From Candidatus Magasanikiibacteriota bacterium (GTDB taxonomy: Bacteria; Patescibacteriota; Patescibacteriia; Magasanikbacterales; UBA922): 10,923 nucleotides of DNA. Below, one piece after another: positions 1 to 6,248 of this stretch. Each line of letters opens with the position of its first letter. Within the stretch, counting starts at the first letter, position 1. The stretch covers positions 1 through 10,923 of the forward strand of contig JAHFIE010000039.1 in assembly GCA_023246565.1 (NCBI GenBank), given 5' to 3'. The notes below the pieces were generated by a model. It was not told the origin of the DNA, searched no databases, and saw only the letters and a program-made list of their open reading frames with translations. Made by a program: the position numbers and the translations under genes.

Positions 1-243
1 AATTTGCCGTCGCAAAAGAGGAATTTCTTGGCGGTGAATATGGGTAATATCCCAACCACCAACAGAAAGAGTGCCACTTGTTGGTCGTTCTTCGGCAATT
101 AATAATTTAACCAGGGTAGTTTTTCCTGTGCCACTCTGGCCAACTACAGAAACAAACTCCCCCGCGTCAATGTCAAGATGAATGTTGTGCAGTGCCGCCA
201 TTTCTGCGGAATATTTTTTACTAATATTACGAAGGGAGATCAT
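1..243 (-). CDS. ftsE: Cell-division ABC transporter ATP-binding protein FtsE (N-terminal part)
   Basis: Partial gene: 81 codons from the ATG at 241-243, running off the left edge. FtsE is the cytoplasmic ATPase that pairs with the membrane protein FtsX and couples ATP hydrolysis to activation of septal peptidoglycan hydrolases. The translation begins MISLRNISKKYSAEM and has a Walker A motif GQSGTGKTT at residues 35-43. The stretch after it (ERPTSGTL, then GGWDITHIHRQEIPLLRRQI) follows the FtsE pattern of ERP-S-G, a DIT segment and a (E/V)P-LRRQIG block just before the Q-loop, which sets FtsE apart from generic LolD/MacB-type ATPases. Q-loop, signature and Walker B lie outside the window. No Shine-Dalgarno precedes the ATG. 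A candidate extended -10 lies about 40 bases upstream. ftsX would be expected just beyond the edge (inference). Confidence 0.85.
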   Translation of the reverse strand, partial: MISLRNISKKYSAEMAALHNIHLDIDAGEFVSVVGQSGTGKTTLVKLLIAEERPTSGTLSVGGWDITHIHRQEIPLLRRQI

Positions 244-279
244 GATCTTTTATGCAAAAAAACAAAATAAATTAATCTT

Positions 280-285
280 AGTATA
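280..285 (-). promoter_or_regulatory. Candidate extended -10 promoter for ftsE
   Basis: On the minus strand TATACT (280-285) is preceded by TGG, giving the extended -10 form TGnTATACT. No good -35 is found 17 bases upstream (a run of Ts). The predicted start near 273 leaves a leader of about 30 bases without a Shine-Dalgarno. It lies just after the tRNA-Thr terminator, where a new promoter is expected. Confidence 0.4.
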
Positions 286-302
286 CCATAGTCAAAAAAT
301 TT

Positions 303-329
303 AAAAAACTCCCTAGTATGAGAGTTTTT
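303..329 (-). terminator. Rho-independent terminator after tRNA-Thr (probably bidirectional)
   Basis: Two 10-base arms, 304-313 and 320-329, pair around a 6-base loop (314-319). The stem is A-T pairs at the base and C-G/T-A pairs, with one G-T, near the loop. On the minus strand it ends in a run of Ts followed by a second T-rich stretch (295-302). It lies about 35 bases after the tRNA-Thr 3' end. The plus-strand reading also has a short T run, but no plus-strand gene leads into it. Confidence 0.75.
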
Positions 330-362
330 CTAAAAAATGATTATGCTGTCTGTCTACACCTG

Positions 363-433
363 AGCCCCCTATCAGAGTCGAACTGATGTCTGTGGTTTAC
401 GATACCACCGTTCTACCACTGAACTAAAGGGGC
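363..433 (-). tRNA. tRNA-Thr (anticodon CGT)
   Basis: A complete cloverleaf of 71 bases. The acceptor stem GCCCCTT pairs with AGGGGGC (one G-T), with discriminator T. D-arm GTTC/GAAC has a GG-containing loop. Anticodon stem GTGGT/ACCAC encloses the 7-base loop ATCGTAA, so the anticodon is CGT, reading ACG (Thr). A 4-base variable region is followed by T-arm ATCAG-TTCGACT-CTGAT. The bases after the discriminator are CAG, so CCA is not encoded and must be added by a CCA-adding enzyme. It has its own consensus promoter and terminator. Confidence 0.95.
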
Positions 434-459
434 TTAGGTGATGGCAGATGCGAGACACT

Positions 460-488
460 ATTGTACGTACTTTAATGAATATTGTCAA
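460..488 (-). promoter_or_regulatory. Sigma-70-type promoter for tRNA-Thr
   Basis: Minus-strand -35 TTGACA (483-488, 6 of 6) and -10 TACAAT (460-465, 5 of 6) are separated by exactly 17 bases. The predicted start near 453 lies about 20 bases before the tRNA. The -35 begins on the base directly after the stop codon of the upstream 99-residue gene. Confidence 0.85.
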
Positions 489-788
489 TTAATGAAGCAC
501 GGGCTTTTCAAGTTTTGCAATAAACTTGGCAATAATAGCTTGCACTTGGTCGCTACCCCATTTTTCATCATTCAGGGTGCTTGGGATTATCCTGGCAAAG
601 TTAGGATCAAGATTTTCTTTAAGAAATAATTCTTCAAATCGTGCAGAATATCCTTGGTCTGACCATTCGAGCTCTGATCTTTTTTTACCAAAACCCATTT
701 GCTCCATAATTTTGAGCTGAAGGAAAATAAATTTTGATTGGTCAATTTCTTTTGGGTCATATCGTAATTCTAAAACATCAGTACTCAT
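489..788 (-). CDS. Hypothetical protein, 99 residues, between two tRNA genes
   Basis: I do not recognise this family. The frame runs from ATG (786-788) to TAA (489-491). The protein looks soluble, with no signal peptide or membrane segment, and is rich in charged residues. Its middle has the segment QMGFGKKRSELEWSDQG, followed by likely helices (ARFEELFLKENL and VQAIIAKFIAKLEKP). There are no cysteines and no recognisable catalytic motif. It sits 29 bases after the tRNA-Gly 3' end and ends at the -35 of the tRNA-Thr promoter, so it is probably cotranscribed with tRNA-Gly. The upstream sequence has no Shine-Dalgarno, like every other gene here. A real gene is favoured because it fills the gap between the tRNAs neatly and has normal amino-acid composition. 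Confidence 0.65.
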   Translation of the reverse strand: MSTDVLELRYDPKEIDQSKFIFLQLKIMEQMGFGKKRSELEWSDQGYSARFEELFLKENLDPNFARIIPSTLNDEKWGSDQVQAIIAKFIAKLEKPVLH

Positions 789-817
789 ACTTTTATTTCT
801 ATAAACTTAAGACTTAG

Positions 818-888
818 AGCGGGATACGAGAATCGAACTCGCGTCTCATGCTTGGGAAGCACGCATACTACCATTGTACGAATCCCGC
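818..888 (-). tRNA. tRNA-Gly (anticodon CCC)
   Basis: A complete 71-base cloverleaf. Acceptor GCGGGAT pairs with ATCCCGC, with discriminator T as is usual for bacterial tRNA-Gly. D-arm GTAC/GTAT has a loop containing GG. Anticodon stem CGTGC/GCATG (one G-T) encloses TTCCCAA, so the anticodon is CCC, reading GGG. T-arm is GCGAG-TTCGATT-CTCGT. CCA is not encoded (CTA follows the discriminator). The 5' end overlaps by three bases a hairpin in the leader (886-933). Confidence 0.95.
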
Positions 889-933
889 GTTGGGAGGGAG
901 TTTTTATTAACATTGGTAATCTCCCTCAACGCG
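886..933 (-). repeat. Imperfect inverted repeat (hairpin) overlapping the tRNA-Gly 5' end
   Basis: Arms 921-933 and 886-900 pair as CGCGTTGAGGGAG with CTCCCTCCCAACGCG. That is 13 pairs with a 2-base bulge around a 20-base loop. On the minus strand it lies between the parvulin gene stop and tRNA-Gly. No T run follows, so it is not a standard terminator. The last three bases of the second arm are the first three of the tRNA, so this fold would compete with the acceptor stem or act as a processing or barrier hairpin. Confidence 0.55.
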
Positions 934-945
934 CTTCCCGTGCAA

Positions 946-1962
946 TTATTCCCCATTAGCTAAATTTTCAAACGGATTATGAATGCTTCCAAGAACTTTT
1001 AACTCAGATTTTTTTAGTCGGTCATTCATAAAATTACTAAAATTCTTTGCTGTTCTCATATCATCAACCCGAATAATATGATAACCAAATTGACTTTTAA
1101 CCGGTTCTTTTGCAAGCTCACCCTTTTTTAGACTAAATGCTGCTGCTTCAAATTCGGGTACCATTTCACCCTTACCAAACCAACCGAGATCACCACCTGC
1201 ATCCTTGGTACCATCTGAACCATGTTGTTTTGCAAGCGCGGCAAAATCACCACCCTTTTTAATCTGATCCAATACTTGTTTTGCTTTAGCCTTTACTTTT
1301 GCGTCAGATTCTCCTGCGTTGAGTGAAAAAAGAATATGTCGAGCCTTGATTTGTTCATCATTATAGGCTGAATATTTGACATCGGAATTTAAGGAAAAAT
1401 TTTCTCCTACTTTTTTTTCTAAGAGTGTTGGTTCCATGACGGTACGATAAAATTCAGGCAACGTAATACCAAGATTTTTTTTAAGATCCTCAGTCAATTT
1501 TTGCTCGTCATTATCAAACCGAGAAAGTATATCTTTTTTTGCTTTTTCACGATCTTCATCATTGACAACAACAGTAAATTCTCGAGCAGTCTGTTCAACA
1601 AGAATTTTAGCAATCAATCGACTCAAAACCTGGTCTGATTGTTGTTCTTTGGTAAATGTTGCCTGTGTTTTATTTTCTTCATAAAATGTACGCAATGACC
1701 GTAAGTCATTCATGTATTCACTATAGAGAATGGGGTCACCATTTACTCGTGCTACGGGAACTTGAAAAACAGTAGCCAGCGTAACAACAATTGGATTTTC
1801 TGAACCACGATATACTCCATAAACTGTGCCTGCTCCAAGTCCTGTAAGAACTAAAATAAATGCTACAATAAGGCCAACCATTAAAATTTTTGTCTGGTTT
1901 TTAGCATTAGTACTGGTTTCGTTCTTTTCAACCACCATGTCGGTGTTATCTGAGTGCTCCAT
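946..1962 (-). CDS. Membrane-anchored parvulin-type peptidyl-prolyl isomerase (PrsA/SurA-like)
   Basis: 338 residues. A short acidic/polar N-terminus is followed by one hydrophobic segment (about residues 26-50) with no lipobox cysteine, so it is a membrane anchor rather than a lipoprotein signal. Residues about 65-190 resemble the SurA/PrsA N-terminal chaperone region (VARVNGDPILYSEYMNDLRSL). Residues about 205-302 are a clear rotamase (PF00639-type) domain: IKARHILFS, then GGDFAALAKQHGSD, GGDLGWFGKGEMVPEFEAAAFSL and QFGYHIIRVDD. It would catalyse proline isomerisation and help fold exported proteins outside the membrane. It starts 23 bases after the ftsB stop and may be in the same transcript. 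Whether it is orthologous to PrsA or SurA cannot be decided here. Confidence 0.9.
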   Translation of the reverse strand: MEHSDNTDMVVEKNETSTNAKNQTKILMVGLIVAFILVLTGLGAGTVYGVYRGSENPIVVTLATVFQVPVARVNGDPILYSEYMNDLRSLRTFYEENKTQATFTKEQQSDQVLSRLIAKILVEQTAREFTVVVNDEDREKAKKDILSRFDNDEQKLTEDLKKNLGITLPEFYRTVMEPTLLEKKVGENFSLNSDVKYSAYNDEQIKARHILFSLNAGESDAKVKAKAKQVLDQIKKGGDFAALAKQHGSDGTKDAGGDLGWFGKGEMVPEFEAAAFSLKKGELAKEPVKSQFGYHIIRVDDMRTAKNFSNFMNDRLKKSELKVLGSIHNPFENLANGE

Positions 1963-1985
1963 ACTGGCTCATTTAAGGATTAAGT

Positions 1986-2387
1986 CTATTGTATGAAATA
2001 ATACCACCATTTTTTAATATTACTCAAGGGCTGATCATCCACATGTCCGTGAGTACTCGTTACACCACGAGTAGGTTGATGGGAATCACTATTTGGCATG
2101 ACTAAAATATTTTCTCCAGGTTTTTTTAAATTAAATTCAACCCGTGCTTTTTCTTCAACAAAAGCATCACTTTTAACATAATTCAAGAGTTCGAGTGAAG
2201 TAAATTTCTTCTTTTCTAGTTTATTTACCTCATTTTGCAGAGCCTGAACTTCTTGCCTCACCTGATAATCTTCATAGTACGCGCGAGCATAGCCAATAGC
2301 TACCATAACCGCGATTATAAAGAGAAGAAACAAAAACCAACGCGACAAAATAACACGTTCAAAAGTACTTTGTTTCGTTTGATTCAT
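1986..2387 (-). CDS. Septum formation initiator, FtsB/DivIC family
   Basis: 133 residues from the ATG at 2385-2387. Layout: short basic N-terminus; one membrane segment (about residues 17-35, WFLFLLFIIAVMVAIGYA); a coiled-coil heptad stretch (about 40-62, VRQEVQALQNEVNKLEKKK); then a DivIC/FtsB-like extracytoplasmic part (YVKSDAFVEEKARVEFNLKKPGENILVMP, about 67-95). This arrangement is typical of the family, which forms a complex with FtsL and FtsQ/DivIB and activates septal wall synthesis. The C-terminus has a low-complexity linker ending in the aromatic patch KKWWYYFI, longer than E. coli FtsB. A GTG two codons upstream (2391-2393) is in frame, but only one base separates it from the -10 of the promoter, so ATG is preferred. 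The stop is TAG. Confidence 0.85.
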   Translation of the reverse strand: MNQTKQSTFERVILSRWFLFLLFIIAVMVAIGYARAYYEDYQVRQEVQALQNEVNKLEKKKFTSLELLNYVKSDAFVEEKARVEFNLKKPGENILVMPNSDSHQPTRGVTSTHGHVDDQPLSNIKKWWYYFIQ

Positions 2388-2393
2388 GTGCAC

Positions 2394-2422
2394 AGTATAG
2401 CATAATTATTTTCCATTGTCAG
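2394..2422 (-). promoter_or_regulatory. Promoter for the FtsB-like gene, giving a leaderless or near-leaderless mRNA
   Basis: Minus-strand -35 CTGACA (2417-2422, 5 of 6), 17-base spacer, -10 TATACT (2394-2399, 5 of 6), with an extended -10 TGC directly before it. The usual start point 7 bases past the -10 is 2387, the A of the ATG. The -35 and half the spacer lie within the last codons of the glycosyltransferase gene. Confidence 0.8.
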
Positions 2423-3569
2423 GAGTCTCCAACCACGGTGAAATTCGCTCTAATTGGTGCGGCCAATTAAACTCTGCCTTGATTCTTTGTTGTGCATTTT
2501 TACCAAGTGACTGACGATAGGATGTGTCACGCAATAATGTCACAATACTTTCAACAATACTTTTTGACTCACGATAAACATCAAATACTAAACCAGTTTG
2601 GCCATTACGGATAGCTTCTTCAACCCCTCCACTTTTTCCTGCAATTGCTGCCAAACCAGCTGCTGCTGCTTCGAGAAACACAAGTCCGAGTCCCTCTTCT
2701 TGGCCATTATCTGGATGGGTAAGAAGAATAAAGAGATCAGCGGCTTGAAAATAGGGTGGCATCGTATCATGAGGAACATCGCCAATAAACCGGACAATGT
2801 TTTGTAGATTATTTTTTTCAACATCAGTAATAATTTGCTGTAATTTTGGACCTGTACCAATAATAATCCATACAATTGTTGGATTGATTTTAACAACTTC
2901 ACTCATGACCCGAACAAGATGAGGGAACCCTTTACCATCCACCAGGCGCGCGACCGACAAAATAACTTTTTTTCCTTGTAAAGCCAAATTTTGTTTGAGT
3001 TCAGAAATTTTTTCTGGTTCAACCGGATTTATAAAAATTTCTTGCGGACAAGGATAAACCACACTCACTTTTCCAGCTAATTTTGGAAAACGAATAAGAA
3101 GACGACGAGCTAATGAGTCACTATTGCATACGATTTGTTCGCTTGAAAGAGCCACCTTTTGAGCCATAAAGGCCTTCCACTTTGTTCGACTTGCAGCTGC
3201 TATGTCAGTACCATGCGAAAAAACAAGATAAGGAATTTTAAGGAATTTGCGCATGAGCCAAGCAGGATAACCAGCTGGTAAAATATGATGAATCATTATT
3301 AGTTCAATTTTTTCCTTACGACAGATTAACCATACTAACCAGCATAATTTTAACCAGCGTGGCCATAGCCAGCGAGGAAATAAAAGATTTTTTCGAATAC
3401 ATTGATAACGATCTTCTCCCTGAACTTCTTCCTTAAAATCAGATGGAACTTTGGGCGCCAAAATAATGGTTTTTTCTGGGTCAAGAGCATGTGCTACATC
3501 ATGCACATAGGTAGCCACACCCCCGATATGGGGAGGAAATTCTAGCGTAATAATAAGGGTTTTTTTCAT
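2406..3569 (-). CDS. GT4-family glycosyltransferase
   Basis: 387 residues with a GT-B fold. The N-terminal Rossmann half begins MKKTLIITLEFPPHIGGVATYVHDVA, with the glycine-rich loop typical of GT4 enzymes, and has HHILPAGYPAWL and FSHGTD. The C-terminal half has ILSVARLVDGKGFPHLV (residues 203-219), IIIGTGP, VRFIGDVP, then the donor-site EX7E motif at E292 and E300 (EGLGLVFLE), and SGGVEEAIRNGQTGLVFD. It would transfer a sugar from a nucleotide-sugar to a glycan or lipid acceptor on the cytoplasmic face. The substrate cannot be told from sequence. The start codon overlaps the flippase stop by 4 bases (ATGA), so translation is probably coupled and the two act in one surface-polysaccharide pathway. 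Confidence 0.9.
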   Translation of the reverse strand: MKKTLIITLEFPPHIGGVATYVHDVAHALDPEKTIILAPKVPSDFKEEVQGEDRYQCIRKNLLFPRWLWPRWLKLCWLVWLICRKEKIELIMIHHILPAGYPAWLMRKFLKIPYLVFSHGTDIAAASRTKWKAFMAQKVALSSEQIVCNSDSLARRLLIRFPKLAGKVSVVYPCPQEIFINPVEPEKISELKQNLALQGKKVILSVARLVDGKGFPHLVRVMSEVVKINPTIVWIIIGTGPKLQQIITDVEKNNLQNIVRFIGDVPHDTMPPYFQAADLFILLTHPDNGQEEGLGLVFLEAAAAGLAAIAGKSGGVEEAIRNGQTGLVFDVYRESKSIVESIVTLLRDTSYRQSLGKNAQQRIKAEFNWPHQLERISPWLETPDNGK

Positions 3570-4999
3570 ACATTTTTTGGACGAAGATTCTGTAAAAGTA
3601 CTTTTATATCGTGGAAAGAAAAAACCTTAAAGCAAAGTACGCTCACACTATACACGAGACCAGAGAGAATAATCAATACAAGGAAATGAATAGAATCAAA
3701 GAGATAAAGAATTGTGAATGCCATAATACTCACTGCTCCAATAAGTTTTAAAACCTTTTGAAAAAAGAGGCCTGGTAAAATACTCACGGTATGGGGGAGA
3801 AGGAAAAAGCCGGCTAGACCAAGGCCAGCATTACCCAAAAGCGCTGCGTAGGCAGCTCCCAGTGCCCCATAACGAGGAATTAAAACAAGATTGGCAATGA
3901 TATTCACCAGAAGAGCGCAGCCAGTTATAACCGTCTGCCTCTTTTCATGACCGCTAGCATTTAACGCTGCACCAAGAGGGAAACTTAAAAATGAAAAAAT
4001 AAGGCTTACAATCATAATTCTTAACGGCTGCACGCTTTCAAGGTATTCTTTTGAAAATGCTAGAATAATAATTGGTTCAGCAAGAAGCAGTATGCCAATA
4101 CTAATGGGTAAAGCAATAGCTAATAAATACAATATACTCTGTGTTAAAATCTCACGAAAACGGTACAGGTTTGTGGTATATAATTGGCTTAATGTGGGGT
4201 AGAGTGTTGCAATCAGTGCCAAAGGAATGAATTGAAATGCAAACGTAATTTTTGATGGTGTGCTATAAATTCCCACAGCTGCATTTCCTGCTATTTTTTT
4301 TAAAAAAATAATATCGACATACGAGTAAAATCTACCAAAAATAACTGCCAAAGCAAAAGGAATAGCAGTAAGTAACAGAGGCTTAAGATTTTTAGTAAAG
4401 GTAAGGTTGGTTATTCTTAATCCATAATTTTTTGTCCAAAAAAATGCATAACCGGCGTTCGCAATTGATGCTATTAAAAATGAAAGCATTAAGGTAATAA
4501 GGGGAAGTTTTAAAATAAGACAAACAGAACCGATGACGAGCGTAATTATTTGACTCGCTACCATGCCAATAGCCTCGTATTGAAGTTGATTATGTGCACG
4601 TAAATATCCGTACAATGACAGGTGTAGTGAGTCAACCAGCATGGTAATACCTGATAGTGATACGAGAAGAATAAAGGACGCTTCAAAATTAAGTAATGAG
4701 CACATGAGAAGTAGAGCACCATAACTCAAAAGCCCGGTAAGGATTTTAATTGATAATACTTCAGAAAAAAGATGCGCCAAATTATTTTGATGTTTGGCTC
4801 CATCACGAATAAGAACATTGGTAAGTCCAAGATCAATAAAAACAACAAATAAGGTTGACATGGCTAATGCCGCAGTATATTCCCCTGTTTGAGTTTTACC
4901 AAGAGTTCGGGCAAGAAACGTAAAATAGGTCAAAGAGACTATTTTTTGACCTACTGAACCCATGAGCATGAATAGAGTATTTTTTGCAAGAGAAGACAT
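3566..4999 (-). CDS. Polysaccharide/oligosaccharide flippase (Wzx-like, MOP superfamily)
   Basis: 477 residues from the ATG at 4997-4999. Nearly the whole length is hydrophobic, with some 12-14 predicted membrane helices broken by short charged loops. The N-terminus (NTLFMLMGSVGQKIVSLTYFTFLARTLGKTQTGEYTAALA, then DLGLTNVLIRDGAKH) matches the polysaccharide biosynthesis/flippase family, and the middle has the FGRFYSYVDIIFLKKIAG helix and GIYSTPSKI. It would flip lipid-linked sugars across the membrane. A TTG three codons earlier (5006-5008) is in frame, but ATG is preferred. The gene follows the rpsI terminator with its own candidate promoter. Its TGA stop overlaps the next start, showing TGA is read as stop. 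Confidence 0.88.
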   Translation of the reverse strand: MSSLAKNTLFMLMGSVGQKIVSLTYFTFLARTLGKTQTGEYTAALAMSTLFVVFIDLGLTNVLIRDGAKHQNNLAHLFSEVLSIKILTGLLSYGALLLMCSLLNFEASFILLVSLSGITMLVDSLHLSLYGYLRAHNQLQYEAIGMVASQIITLVIGSVCLILKLPLITLMLSFLIASIANAGYAFFWTKNYGLRITNLTFTKNLKPLLLTAIPFALAVIFGRFYSYVDIIFLKKIAGNAAVGIYSTPSKITFAFQFIPLALIATLYPTLSQLYTTNLYRFREILTQSILYLLAIALPISIGILLLAEPIIILAFSKEYLESVQPLRIMIVSLIFSFLSFPLGAALNASGHEKRQTVITGCALLVNIIANLVLIPRYGALGAAYAALLGNAGLGLAGFFLLPHTVSILPGLFFQKVLKLIGAVSIMAFTILYLFDSIHFLVLIILSGLVYSVSVLCFKVFSFHDIKVLLQNLRPKNV

Positions 5000-5023
5000 G
5001 AGGTACAAAGGAAAATATGATTG

Positions 5024-5029
5024 AGTATA
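5024..5029 (-). promoter_or_regulatory. Candidate extended -10 promoter for the flippase-glycosyltransferase unit
   Basis: Minus-strand TGC followed by TATACT (5024-5029), the same extended -10 as at the FtsB-like gene. The -35 position falls in the terminator T tract and matches poorly. The predicted start near 5017 gives a leader of about 18 bases with no Shine-Dalgarno. It lies directly downstream of the ribosomal operon terminator. Confidence 0.5.
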
Positions 5030-5045
5030 GCATTTCTAGGGTAAA

Positions 5046-5073
5046 TAAAAACCCTCCGGCACTTGCCGGAGGG
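5046..5073 (-). terminator. Rho-independent terminator of the ribosomal operon
   Basis: A perfect 9-bp GC-rich stem (5065-5073 with 5052-5060, CCCTCCGGC/GCCGGAGGG) has a 4-base loop. On the minus strand it is followed by TTTTT and more T-rich sequence. It begins 6 bases after the rpsI stop. A T run on the other side means it could also work on the plus strand. Confidence 0.93.
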
Positions 5074-5079
5074 AATTTT

Positions 5080-5499
5080 TTAACGTTTTCTCCACTGATG
5101 ACCGCGACGGGCGCGATGTAAACCTGGTTTCTTTCGTTCCTTAGACCGTGGATCACGAGTCAAAAAACCTTCAGCGCGCAAAATAGGCTTGAGATCAATA
5201 TTCCATTTTACCAAGGCTCGAGCAATACCATGACGAACAGCTTCTGCCTGGCCATTCGTACCACCACCAGCAACACGGACACTAATATCAAGCTGTCCAC
5301 TTCGTCCTGTTTTTTCAAGCGGAGCAGTAATTTTATCCTGCCATAATTTTATGGGAAAATAAACTGCCAGCATTTTTCCATTAATAGTAATTTCACCCTT
5401 ACCTGGGGTAATTCTCACTCGTGCTGCTGCAGTTTTTCGTCTTCCAACAGCTCGTTCTGATTCACTGGATGTTTTCGTTTTTGTAAGTTTATCTACCAT
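5080..5499 (-). CDS. rpsI: 30S ribosomal protein S9 (uS9)
   Basis: 139 residues. A 17-residue charged N-terminal extension precedes the uS9 core starting GRRKTAAARVRITPGKGEITING. The VRVAGGGTNGQAEAVRHGIARALVK block and the C-terminal RAEGFLTRDPRSKERKKPGLHRARRGHQWRKR tail are conserved features. In the known structure the basic tail reaches the P-site tRNA, ending in KR as here. It is the last gene of the ribosomal operon, 26 bases after rplM, the usual rplM-rpsI pair. Confidence 0.97.
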   Translation of the reverse strand: MVDKLTKTKTSSESERAVGRRKTAAARVRITPGKGEITINGKMLAVYFPIKLWQDKITAPLEKTGRSGQLDISVRVAGGGTNGQAEAVRHGIARALVKWNIDLKPILRAEGFLTRDPRSKERKKPGLHRARRGHQWRKR

Positions 5500-5525
5500 A
5501 TTCGATTAATAAATCAATCAGTAAT

Positions 5526-5879
5526 CTATGATTGAATCGTAAGACGCTTCATAAATTCAGTACGACGTCGATTTTTAGGAAGCATGCCATTAACTGCCTT
5601 ACGAAGTACGTTTGCAGGATCTTCATCAAAAATATGTTTCATGGCACGAACTTTTAAACCACCAGGATGCATGGTGTGATGTCGATAATCCTTTTGTTCC
5701 AATTTACGTCCTGAAAAGGTAACTTTACTGACATTTTTTACTACAACGTAGGATTGTGGATCAAGATGTGGAATGAAGGTTGGCACATGCTTTCCTTGTA
5801 AAATCTTGGCTACTTCAGAAGCCACACGCCCAACAGCTCGTCCTTCAGCATCAATTTCTATGGTATTTTTTTGTTGCAT
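5526..5879 (-). CDS. rplM: 50S ribosomal protein L13 (uL13), short form
   Basis: 117 residues against about 142 in E. coli. The core is clear: IDAEGRAVGRVASEVAKILQGKHVPTFIPHLD, YVVVKNVSKVTFSGRKLEQKDYRHHTMHPGGL and LRKAVNGMLPKNRRRTEFMKRLTI. About 10 N-terminal residues and the C-terminal tail after LTIQS (the region with the GPEHPH-type segment in other bacteria) are missing. Both ends stop in the normal reading frame with no sign of a frameshift, so the short form looks genuine. It sits 11 bases after rplQ. Confidence 0.95.
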   Translation of the reverse strand: MQQKNTIEIDAEGRAVGRVASEVAKILQGKHVPTFIPHLDPQSYVVVKNVSKVTFSGRKLEQKDYRHHTMHPGGLKVRAMKHIFDEDPANVLRKAVNGMLPKNRRRTEFMKRLTIQS

Positions 5880-5890
5880 ACTATCGGTAA

Positions 5891-6241
5891 TTAAACAAAT
5901 TCAATACGTACCATTTCAGCACTATCATTAAAACGGTTTCCCAATTTAATAATTCTGGTATAACCACCACGACGTTCAGTATAGCGTGGCGCTAAATCTT
6001 TGGTTAATTTTTTGATTGCCTTACCTGTGTACAAAACCTTCGTAATATTTTCCAGATCTACGGTACGGCCTTTTTTTGCTTTTGTTACGAGTGGTTCAAC
6101 CAAAGATCGAACAGCTTTTGCTTTGGCTTTTGTGGTTGTAATTCCTTCACTCAATATTAAGCTTTCTGCGAGACCACGAAGCAAGGCAATGCGTGGACCA
6201 CGTTCTCGACCAAGTTTAATATTTTTCTTTTGGTGCCTCAT
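5891..6241 (-). CDS. rplQ: 50S ribosomal protein L17 (bL17)
   Basis: 116 residues, normal length for the family. It begins MRHQKKNIKLGRERGPRIALLRGLAESLI, the diagnostic bL17 N-terminus (MRH-K-LGR--HR-AL-R-L), and ends with the TRIIKLGNRFNDSAEMVRIEFV block. bL17 binds 23S rRNA near the exit tunnel. The start follows the rpoA stop by 7 bases, the standard rpoA-rplQ pairing. Confidence 0.97.
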   Translation of the reverse strand: MRHQKKNIKLGRERGPRIALLRGLAESLILSEGITTTKAKAKAVRSLVEPLVTKAKKGRTVDLENITKVLYTGKAIKKLTKDLAPRYTERRGGYTRIIKLGNRFNDSAEMVRIEFV

Positions 6242-6248
6242 AAAATTC

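Noticed and set aside
2588..2902. Minus-strand open frame of 104 codons
   Set aside because: It is a different frame inside the glycosyltransferase, which has the EX7E motif in the frame chosen.
4896..5156. Minus-strand frame of 86 codons across the rpsI end and terminator
   Set aside because: It runs through the terminator hairpin and overlaps two real genes in another frame.
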